Of a stretch of 24,361 nt of DNA, positions 6,651 through 14,700 are shown one piece after another (position 1 is the stretch's first letter; every line of letters begins with the position of its first letter). This DNA comes from an uncultured Planctomycetaceae bacterium (lineage in GTDB: Bacteria > Planctomycetota > Planctomycetia > Pirellulales > Pirellulaceae). The stretch covers positions 1 through 24,361 of the forward strand of contig CAIYOB010000681.1 of assembly GCA_903927685.1 (NCBI GenBank), in the 5' to 3' direction. A program made the position numbers and the translations under genes. The notes below the pieces were generated by a model. The model was not told the origin of the DNA and searched no databases. It saw only the letters and a program-made list of their open reading frames with translations.

Positions 6651-8045
6651 ATGGAAACTCGATTGCGGTGTGCCTTGGTCTGGTGCCTGTGTGCGATCCC
6701 GGCCGGAGTCACGGGGGAAGATGTCATGCGCGAGAACTTTGACGCCGCGGGCGACAAGCTGCCGGCTGGCTGGCGAGTCTGGCAGGGTCAGTGGACGGTT
6801 CAGGATCGCAGCTTGGTGGGCGAGGGCGCTGAGGCGTACATCCTGTTTGGCGACGAGGCCTGGCAGAATTATGAAATCGAGGTTACGGCGACGTTCCTGA
6901 CCGTTCGCGATGACTCGCGGTGGTGGTCGGTGCTATTCCGGGCTCCCTGTGACGGCGCACCGCCGTGGATGCAGGTGCCCGTGCGATTCCGCAGCACCCA
7001 GCGGAACGGGACCGAGTTCGCCGTGCGGACCGCCGAGGGCTGGAGCGTGCGGCAGACCGCCAAGGCCAGGGCCGATGCGGCGCTCGGCCAACCGCGCCGG
7101 CTGCGCGTGGCCGTCAGCGGCTCGAATGTGCAGGCGTACCTGGACGACGAACTGGTCATCGAGTCGGCCTTTGCGCTGGATCGCCAGCGCGGCTGCGTCG
7201 GGCTAGGCATGAGCGGCGGCCGGGTGCGGTTCGACGAGTTCTCGGTCCGGCGGCTGCCGGATACGCCGCAGCCGGCCGCAACCCCGGTCGGCCGCTGCGA
7301 CGTCGTCGGGCATCGCGGCTGGTCGGCGGTGGCCCCGGAGAACACGCTGGTGTCCGCCAAGCTGGCCGTCCAGGCGGGCGCCGACGGGACGGAGTTCGAC
7401 GTCCAGGCCACCCGCGACGGCGTGGTCGTGCTGCTGCATGACAAGACGCTCGATCGCACGACCAACGGGCAGGGCGAACTGAGCACGAAGACGTGGCCCG
7501 AGCTGCAGTCGCTCGACGCCGGCTCGTGGAAGGCCCCGCAGTTCGCCTGCGAGCCCCTGCCGACGTTGGACCAGCAACTCCGGGCCCTGAAGGACACCGA
7601 CTGTCAGCCCGTGATCGAGATCAAGGCGACGGGCATCTCCGACAAGGTGGTCCGGGCGGTGCGCGAACTCGGGATGGTGGACCAGGTGGCGGTGATTGCG
7701 TTCAGCGGCGACGTGGTCCGCGAGATCCGCACCCTGGAGCCGCGGATCCCGTGCGCGTGGCTGGCCAGCGAGCGGTTGAGCGGGACTCCGGCCGAGCGAG
7801 CCGACTGGATCGCGGCCCAGGCCAAGCTGTATGGCACCGACATGGTGGACTTGAACTACAACATGTTGTCCTGCGAGTTGATCGCCGAATTGAAAGCTCG
7901 GGGACTGAAGGTCTGGTGTTGGACCGTCAACGAGCCGCCGCTGATGGCCGCCCTGATGCGCTGGGGCGTGGACAGCATCACCACGGACCATCCGGACGTG
8001 CTGGTCAAGCTCCGGGCAGACCTGGTGCAGGAACCGGTGCGGTAA
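6651..8045 (+). CDS. secreted glycerophosphodiester phosphodiesterase with N-terminal lectin-like domain
   Basis: A 464-aa protein with a signal peptide (METRLRCALVWCLCAIPAGVTG). Residues about 25-205 form a beta-rich concanavalin/DUF1080-like domain, with pattern LPAGWRVWQGQW...SLVGEG and ending VRFDEFSVRRL. Residues about 215-460 are a GDPD TIM barrel: HRG (H221, R222), PENT (229-232), the E248/D250 metal ligands in TEFDV, HD at 263-264, and VIEIK with E323. It should cleave glycerophosphodiesters to glycerol 3-phosphate and an alcohol outside the cytoplasm, with divalent metal. The ATG at 6651 has GGAG eight bases upstream. An ATG at 6645 is too close to it. The N-terminal domain may bind a glycan or glycolipid and direct the enzyme to it (inference). 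Confidence 0.85.
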   Translation: METRLRCALVWCLCAIPAGVTGEDVMRENFDAAGDKLPAGWRVWQGQWTVQDRSLVGEGAEAYILFGDEAWQNYEIEVTATFLTVRDDSRWWSVLFRAPCDGAPPWMQVPVRFRSTQRNGTEFAVRTAEGWSVRQTAKARADAALGQPRRLRVAVSGSNVQAYLDDELVIESAFALDRQRGCVGLGMSGGRVRFDEFSVRRLPDTPQPAATPVGRCDVVGHRGWSAVAPENTLVSAKLAVQAGADGTEFDVQATRDGVVVLLHDKTLDRTTNGQGELSTKTWPELQSLDAGSWKAPQFACEPLPTLDQQLRALKDTDCQPVIEIKATGISDKVVRAVRELGMVDQVAVIAFSGDVVREIRTLEPRIPCAWLASERLSGTPAERADWIAAQAKLYGTDMVDLNYNMLSCELIAELKARGLKVWCWTVNEPPLMAALMRWGVDSITTDHPDVLVKLRADLVQEPVR

Positions 8046-8054
8046 GGACCGTCG

Positions 8055-8126
8055 CTCGTCGAACGGCCAGCCGAAGGCGACGGCGGGAGCAGGTCCCGTC
8101 GCCTTCGGTTGGTCGGGTTCGACGAG
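8055..8126. terminator. long hairpin between convergent genes, probable bidirectional terminator
   Basis: The 13-base arm at 8071-8083 is exactly complementary to 8096-8108. Four more pairs (one G-T) extend it to 8067 and 8112, and after a 2-by-4 base internal loop a second perfect ten-base arm pairs 8055-8064 with 8117-8126. The apical loop is 12 bases. It sits ten bases after the phosphodiesterase stop and 18 bases beyond the stop of the opposing TPR gene. There is no T-tract on either side, so it would act as a strong structured barrier and not as a canonical intrinsic terminator. Confidence 0.65.
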
Positions 8127-8144
8127 CCGCGTGCGGGCGAATCG

Positions 8145-9791
8145 TCACGCCTCGAAATCGCTCCGTCGCGGCTGGACGGGCTCGGCCTTTTCCTCGATGG
8201 TCTGCCGTTCCCGCCAGGGCTTCTTCTGCTGATAGCTTTCGAGTTCTTTCTTCAGCTGGTCGTCAACTTCCTTTTCCTCGACGCCCAATTCGACCGCCTT
8301 GGTGGACCATTTGACGGCCGAGTCGAAATCCCCGGTCTCGGCATAGGCGGCGGCCAGCGTGCTGAGGATATGGGCCTTCTTGAACTCGGTCACCTCGCAG
8401 GCTTTCGTCGCCAACTTGACGGCCCGCGCTCCGTCCCGCAGCTTGTCGTCGGTAGACGTGGCGAGCACCCAGGCAAAGTTATTCAGGATGCTGTCGTCCT
8501 CCGGTTCCTGTTTCAGCAGGATCTCAAAGTCGGCGATCGCCTCGGCGTGCTTGCCGATGCTCAACAGCGTGTCGGCCCGAGCTTGCCGGGCGAAGAAATC
8601 CTCGTCATCCTCGGCCAGGATTTTCGTGAAGATGTCCAACGCTTTGCCCGGCCGGCGGTCCTTGACGTAATAGCTGGCCAATTGCAGCCGCCACGCCACG
8701 TTCTTGGGATCCTCCTTGAGCAGCAGTTCGACGTCCGCAATGGCGTCTCCCACCCGGCCTTCCTCGGCGTAGATCAAGCTCCGCATCAAAATGCCCTGGA
8801 CCAGGCCGGGGCTGATCACCAGCATCCGCTCGACGTCGTCCTTGGCGGCCGCGAGGTTGTCCTGGGACAGGTACAGCCGGGCGCGGATGACCAGGGCGGT
8901 GACGTCCCGCGGCTCGAGCTTGATGGCCTGGTCCAAATCGTTCAAGGCGCCGTCGATGTCCTTCTTGACCGCCTTCCAACGCGCACGCAGCGTGTACCCC
9001 AGCGCCGATTCAGGGCTCAGCTGGATCGCCTTTTCGATATGCGGCAGGGCTTCGTCCAACTTCTCGAGGTTCGTCAGGGCCTCGGCCAGGGCCAAGTGAG
9101 CCTTGACGTTGTTCTCGTTTTGCTTCAACAGGCCGTTGAAGTCCTCGATCGCTTTGTCGGCGTTGCCTTGGTCCAGGTGCACCAAGGCGCGGGCCTGCCA
9201 GGCGTCCGCATTGCTCGGATCCAAGTCGATCGCTTGGCCGTAATCCTGCAATTTGGCTTCGGGCTCCTGCCGGAAGTTGCCGCGCACGACCAGGGCGGCC
9301 GCTTTCTTCTTCGGGTCTTCGTCAAACGAATTCACCGCGGCGCCCGCCGCCTTGGTGCCGCGCTCCAGATCGCCGCCGGGCAACGCCTGCAGCCTGGCGA
9401 TCAGCAGGTGGGCATCACCCAGCGTCGGATTGATTTCGACCGCGCGCTCCAGGTGCTTCATCGCCACCTGCCGCATCAGCGGCCAGCGGCGGTCGGGAGG
9501 GCTTTGGTCGAAAACCGGGCCGCACAACTGCTCGGCGTATTGGTACAGCGTGGACGACAACAACTGCTTGGCGAAGGCCTGATTGCCCTCATCCAGCCCC
9601 TTCTTCAGGGCGCTCTCGCACAGCTCCGCGACCTTGCCCAAGTCGGACAGCGCCCGCGCGGTGATCTGCATTTCGGTCGCCTTGTCCAGGTCATCCTGCC
9701 CCTCGTTGGCGGCCAACGCCGGAGGAACGGAAATCATGGTCCAGGCAAAGAGACATACGACGTTCAATACCAGCAGCCCCGCGCGAGTCAT
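8145..9791 (-). CDS. exported TPR-repeat protein
   Basis: A 548-aa protein with a Sec signal peptide (MTRAGLLVLNVVCLFAW...PPALA, cleavage near residue 28) followed by tetratricopeptide repeats across most of its length. Repeat signatures such as A..LA..L...G....A......A..L.P are visible many times, for example around AWQARALVHLDQGNADKA. TPR arrays are protein-binding scaffolds. No catalytic domain is seen, and the highly charged C-terminus (QQKKPWRERQ onward) is probably disordered. The ATG at 9791 is preferred because GGAG lies nine bases upstream. An ATG at 9806 has no ribosome-binding site. It follows the DUF1080 gene after 155 bases on the same strand and may be a weakly linked operon member. 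Its partner is unknown. Confidence 0.8.
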   Translation of the reverse strand: MTRAGLLVLNVVCLFAWTMISVPPALAANEGQDDLDKATEMQITARALSDLGKVAELCESALKKGLDEGNQAFAKQLLSSTLYQYAEQLCGPVFDQSPPDRRWPLMRQVAMKHLERAVEINPTLGDAHLLIARLQALPGGDLERGTKAAGAAVNSFDEDPKKKAAALVVRGNFRQEPEAKLQDYGQAIDLDPSNADAWQARALVHLDQGNADKAIEDFNGLLKQNENNVKAHLALAEALTNLEKLDEALPHIEKAIQLSPESALGYTLRARWKAVKKDIDGALNDLDQAIKLEPRDVTALVIRARLYLSQDNLAAAKDDVERMLVISPGLVQGILMRSLIYAEEGRVGDAIADVELLLKEDPKNVAWRLQLASYYVKDRRPGKALDIFTKILAEDDEDFFARQARADTLLSIGKHAEAIADFEILLKQEPEDDSILNNFAWVLATSTDDKLRDGARAVKLATKACEVTEFKKAHILSTLAAAYAETGDFDSAVKWSTKAVELGVEEKEVDDQLKKELESYQQKKPWRERQTIEEKAEPVQPRRSDFEA

Positions 9792-9946
9792 TCTGGAGTT
9801 CTCCATGCGATAGCCAGACTTTGGATTGCGTGAACCAAAAGCTCGGTCCAACATGCGCATTATTACGCAAATCGCCGTTCTCGGCTATCCAAGGATTTGT
9901 GACGCTGCTAGCACAGGGGCAAAGGTCAGGCACTTCCAACTTCAAT

Positions 9947-10621
9947 CTACGGCAATTCCTTGACGTAGATGTTCTTGAAATACAACGTATTGCCGTGGTT
10001 TTGCAGTTCGATCGCGCCGGTGGGATAGATCGGCTTGTCGCGTTCCCAGTAGTTTTCCATGGTCACGTTGTCGACCACCAACTGGCCGTTCAGCCAGACC
10101 CAGACCTCTTCGCCGACCATCTTGATGCGGAATGTGTTCCACTCGCCGACTGGCTTGTCCGCACACGCTGTGGGCTTGCTGGGGTTCTTCTGATTGTTGT
10201 ACAGCCCGCCGGAGCCTTCGGTACGGGCCCCGGCATCCCAGATCTGTACCTGGGGACTGCCGCGCAAATAGATGCCGCTGTCGCCGGCGGGCAGGATCTT
10301 CCAGTCGACGTACAGCTCGAAATTGCCGTAATCCTTGGCGGTGCATAGATTCGAGCCTTTGCCGTCGAACACGATGACGCCGTCGGCGACCTTCCAATGA
10401 GCCCGCGCCTGTTCGTCGGCGTTCTTCTGCGCATCGGCCAGTTGCTCCGCCGTCATCTTGGCCCGCTTCGGCGGATCCGCGACCAATCCCTTCCAGCCGC
10501 TCAGGTCCCGGCCGTTGAACAGGGCCGTAAAGCCTTCGGGCGGCGTGTTGTCGGCAGCCCGTGTGCCGCTGACCAGCAGGGCGAAAAGGCAGCTTGCGAA
10601 CAGAAGATTGCTTCGAGTCAT
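9947..10621 (-). CDS. exported DUF1080 protein (3-keto-disaccharide hydrolase family)
   Basis: A 224-aa protein with a Sec signal peptide (MTRSNLLFASCLFALLVSGTRA). It carries the hallmarks of PF06439: FTALFNGRDLSGW at 31-43, DSGIYLRG at 114-121, a WNTFRIKMVGEEVWVWLNG strand pair, and ELQNHG at 205-210 followed by YFKNIYVKEL at the end. The fold is a concanavalin-like jelly roll. Characterised members act on 3-keto-glycosides, and many planctomycete paralogues are uncharacterised. AAGGAG lies eight bases before the start. The upstream TIM-barrel isomerase/epimerase-like gene ends only 27 bases away, so the two are probably one operon acting in the same extracytoplasmic sugar pathway (inference). 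Confidence 0.85.
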   Translation of the reverse strand: MTRSNLLFASCLFALLVSGTRAADNTPPEGFTALFNGRDLSGWKGLVADPPKRAKMTAEQLADAQKNADEQARAHWKVADGVIVFDGKGSNLCTAKDYGNFELYVDWKILPAGDSGIYLRGSPQVQIWDAGARTEGSGGLYNNQKNPSKPTACADKPVGEWNTFRIKMVGEEVWVWLNGQLVVDNVTMENYWERDKPIYPTGAIELQNHGNTLYFKNIYVKELP

Positions 10622-10648
10622 GGTAACGCTCCTTAAGGTGTGATCGCA

Positions 10649-11602
10649 CTAGACGCACTTCGCTATCAGTCGCTCGACAAACTCGCGGGCCCGTTTGGCC
10701 TCGGCCAGCAAAGTCCTCGGTTCTCCGTCGCCGGGGCTCAGACATTCAATGACCAGATCGCCGCTGGTGAAGCCGCCTTGGCGCAGTCGCTGCAAGACCT
10801 TCAGGAAATCGACGCGTCCGGTACCCGGCGTCAAAGCGACCTCGCGCGTCGGCTTGCCGTCGCGCTCGACCAGGTCAAAATCCTTGATGCACACGCCCTT
10901 CGTGACCAAGCCATCGACGGTGGCGGCGTCGTCCACCGGGTCCAGTTCGCCATTGGAATAGTAGAAGATGTTCCCGGGGTCGTACCAGAGGCTGAAATTG
11001 GCATGCCCGACGAACTCGATGCACTTGCGGCATTGCGGGCCCGTGGCGTTCAGCCCGCCGTGCGGCTTGACCGTGATCGCCAGTTTCCGCTCGGCGGCGT
11101 AATCGCAGCAAGCGGCGACCGCCTTGTAGTACGGTTCGTACAACTTGTCATTGCTCGTCCCGCCCATCAACAGGCTCGTGGCGCCAGCCGCCACACAGTT
11201 GTCGATCAGCCGCCGCATGCCCGCGATGCCCTCGTTCAAGGACTTGTTGACCGGGATTCCGCCGCCATACACCGACGGGACCTGCAAGCCGCGCTGCCGC
11301 ACCTGCTGGCCGATCTCGGCGGCCTGTTCCGTGCTGAGTTCGGCGGTGATCACTTGCCGCCCCCAAGGCATCGTGGTGGTCATCAAGCCCGCGTGTTTGA
11401 AACCGGCTTCGGCGATCGCATCCAGGGCGACGCGATAATCGTGCTTGTCCCAGGGACGTGTATAAATCCCGACCCGGTAGGCTGCCCCGGCGGCCGGCTC
11501 GGCGGCCTCGGCAGGAGCCGACAGGGCCAGCGAAGCCGCGGCCCCGGTGGCCAGGGTGTGCCGGAGAAAGCGTCGCCGCGTGAACAGGGAGGGATTGGCC
11601 AT
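10649..11602 (-). CDS. Tat-exported sugar phosphate isomerase/epimerase-like TIM-barrel protein
   Basis: A 317-aa protein of the xylose isomerase-like / AP endonuclease family 2 fold (PF01261). The twin-arginine signal RRRFLRHTL is at 9-17 with an Ala cleavage region near 33. Metal-site candidates are H181 (TVKPHGG), D208 (WYDPGN) and E286 (VIECLSPG). The glutamate usually found at the end of the fourth strand appears replaced by LLMGGTS at 144-150, so the metal site may be altered or differently placed. Substrate is unknown. Export and pairing with the DUF1080 gene 27 bases downstream suggest processing of oxidised (3-keto) sugars. The start at 11602 has only a weak GAGG upstream. A longer frame to 11713 is not homologous. 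Confidence 0.75.
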   Translation of the reverse strand: MANPSLFTRRRFLRHTLATGAAASLALSAPAEAAEPAAGAAYRVGIYTRPWDKHDYRVALDAIAEAGFKHAGLMTTTMPWGRQVITAELSTEQAAEIGQQVRQRGLQVPSVYGGGIPVNKSLNEGIAGMRRLIDNCVAAGATSLLMGGTSNDKLYEPYYKAVAACCDYAAERKLAITVKPHGGLNATGPQCRKCIEFVGHANFSLWYDPGNIFYYSNGELDPVDDAATVDGLVTKGVCIKDFDLVERDGKPTREVALTPGTGRVDFLKVLQRLRQGGFTSGDLVIECLSPGDGEPRTLLAEAKRAREFVERLIAKCV

Positions 11603-11714
11603 AGGTGGGCGTCCTCGTCGGAAGGTTGTTTCGTCGGCCGCCGTGCTGGTTGAGCCAAGTTCCGTCTTTGCCAGCCACTGAGCGTACCGCGGCCGGCGGC
11701 TGACTGCAAGCAAA

Positions 11715-11738
11715 CGCGTCGCTACTCGCGTCGCTACT
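11715..11738. repeat. tandem duplication of CGCGTCGCTACT
   Basis: The 12-base unit is present twice in exact tandem at 11715-11726 and 11727-11738. The second copy contains the stop codon (11734-11736) of the giant TIM-barrel gene, so a change in copy number would not alter the protein. It is most likely replication slippage. Confidence 0.7.
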
Positions 11739-14700
11739 CGTCCCCGAGTTTTCGCACGATCGGGTCACCCCAGCAGGCCCAGTCACAATTGAACGCCCCG
11801 TCCGAGTCGGTGACCAGGCAGACCACGACCGCTTGGCCAGCCCAAGCCGAGAGATCGACCGCGAGGTTCTCCCACGCGCCGGGCAACATTCGGCGGCGCG
11901 CGAGTTCGCGCCCGTTGACCTCGATCGCCAAGACCACGCCTGTCGATTCCGCCCCGTCGCGCAGACCGATCGCGCAGGACAACTCGGCGCGCTCCGGCGG
12001 CAAGCCCAGCGGCAGGTAGGCCAGCGTGCGGCCGTGATCCGGCGGATGCACGAACAGGCCCGTCTTCGTCACACCGCCCACCGTCAGCCGCTCCGGCCGC
12101 ACGGCCGCATGTTCCGGGCGAATCAATTCGCGGCCGGAATCGTCCAGAAAAACCACGGTCCGCGGCTGCTGGGCGAGGTTCGCCGGCAGCGAGATCGCCG
12201 GCGGCGGTTGCCGCAGCAGGCAGACGGAACCGGGCTGGAGGGCCTCTACCATCAACAATCCGTCCGCACGCCGAACCGGCTGCGGCCCACGCCCATCGAG
12301 GGCCAGGCCGTAGTCGCCGCGTCCCCCGAAGGCGAGCGTTGCGACCGCCTCGCCGCGGCGTTCGATCCTCGGCCGCGTCCAGCGTGCCCAATCGTAGCTG
12401 GCCGACCGTTTCGGCCCGGGTGCGACCGATAATTCGACCGTCACCGCCTGGCCCGCCAGCGGCGTGAGATCCAGCTCGATCGGCAGCAGGTCCTCCGCAG
12501 CTTGGTGCAACTGCGTCTCCAACCGGGTCGTCCCCGCGCTGACGGCCATCCGGAAAGTCACGCCGTCCGACCGGTCCGGCTTGCCGGCCCCGGCCGCCAA
12601 GGCGACTTGGCTGATCAGCCGCAGTTGCGGCGCCGACGGCAAGTCCACGGCAAAGCGCGCGAAGGCGACGCCTGTGCCCCCGGACCGCGTCGCCTTCGTG
12701 GCGGCGTCCTGCCAGGTCGCTTTCCACGGCGGGTGCGCCGCCAAGACGCCGTCGCCTTGATCGACAAAGCTGCCGCCGTCCGCCGCGGTGCCCGGACCGA
12801 GCCACTCGCTGGCCTGTCCGTCGAACGGTTGCGAGCCGCAGGTGGCATCATCGAGCCGCGCGACCAGATCCGCGACGACCGACTGACCGCCGCGAGAACG
12901 AAACACGGCCAACTCGTCGCGGGCGAACACGCCCTCGCAGATCACGTCGTCGGGCAGCGATGCCACGTGAAACTCGCGATCGTCTCGCGGCTGGGTGAAG
13001 CACGGGTACCAGCGTTCCGGATCGAGCCCCAGCAGGCGCTGACCGTCGAATGCCCGCCAATCGGGAATCGTGCCCAGCGCCGCCACTTGCCCCACGCCGC
13101 CGACCGTGCGGCTGATCTCGATCGCGTCGAGGCCCGATGCGTCAGCGAGAGGGCCCCGGCCTCCGTAACCCGAAGCGCCAGCGAGAGGGCCCCGCCCTCT
13201 GTAACCCGAAGCGCCAGCGAGAGGGCTCCTTCCCTCGTAACCCGACGCGTCAGCGAGGAACGAATCGCTTGCTCCACTCGCTGTCGCTTCGGGCTTCACT
13301 GCGGGCCCGGCCTGAACAAGAAACCGTCCATCCGTCGTCCTCACGGCCCGGCGGCCGTCGGCGGTCCGGAACGGAAACGCCACCTGGGCCGGCCACGGTC
13401 CATCGAGATCAGGCTCCAATCGCTCGCCCAGCCAGAACGCAGCTTCGTCGAAAAACTGCCGCGAGAACCCCGTCGGCTCGCGCAGTTGGCTACGTTCCGG
13501 CTTCAGCGTCGGAATCACTCCCCAGTGCTCGTACGCCTCGTTCCAGGCCGCGTACAACTGGCCTTGCGTGGGCGGCGCACAGCCGAGGTACCCGTTGATC
13601 ACGGTGTACGGCCGAAACAGGTAGGAACTGATCGGATGCGCGCAACCCAGCGGCCCGCGGCTCCACGTTCCCTCCGCGTGATTCACGCCCCAGGCATGCC
13701 GCTGAGCGAACGCCTCGTAGCGGTACGTCACCTCGTTCAACCCCTCGCCGCTGAGTGCCACCTCGGGCAGCGCAGCGCGCAGTTCTCGGTGCAGGGCGAG
13801 ATTGCCGTCGATCATCGACGCCCCGTCGATCAGGCCGTTGTGATCGTTGTAGATGCACAGCGTCTGGTCCAGGTGCAAGGCGTCAATCTGGTAGCGGCGG
13901 CACAACGCCGCCATCTGGCCGACGAAGTACTCGCGCCACGCGCGGCAGGCCGGATTGATATAAGCAAAGCGGATCTCCGGTTCCACGCGGTCCCAAAGCC
14001 ACCATTGCCGCTCGTGTGCGCCCCAGGGATCGCGGACCTGATACCGCTCGAATTTCTCGTACAGCGGATGCTTGGGGTCCACGCCAAAATAGTTCACGTG
14101 CAGCATCACGCGAAACCCCAACGCGTGGGCTTGTTGCACGAACGGTTCGAGCGTGTCGAACACCGCGTCGTAGGTCGGATAGTCCCGGTCGTATCCGGCC
14201 GAACGCCACGAGGGAACGTACAGCACCGTCTGCGCCGGATCCAAGCGCCGGGCCAACTCGGCCAACAGGGCCTGGTCCAGTCCCAGGATCACCAGGCAGC
14301 GGGTTTCACGGACCCACGCCGGTTTCTGCTGGTCGATCGGAACCGGCTGGAATTGCCCCGTCATCCAGTCGCGATACCGGCGCGCCGCCACGCGCCAATC
14401 CCCGCGATAGACGCCCAGTCGCCAAGGCACGGAATCGCACGCGGTCCAGTCGTCAAACGGCGCCGGGTTGATCGTCACGAGCGTCAATTGCCAGCCGTCC
14501 CGAAACCGTTCGACCACCAGCCGCTTGAAGCGTCCTCGCGCGTCCTCGGCCCAGACATAGAACCCGCGGTCCGCGCCTTCGACGATGACCAATTGGGCCT
14601 CCCAACTGAGCGGATAATCGAACTGATGCTTCCGCCCGGGGCTGTCCGCGGTCAACCGAATCCCCGAATTCCCGGGCACCAGGATGGCGTATTCCAGTGG

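Noticed and set aside
13134..13258. 36-bp repeats at CRISPR-like length
   Set aside because: The units are directly adjacent with no spacers, diverge in their centres and are read in frame inside a gene, and no cas genes are nearby.
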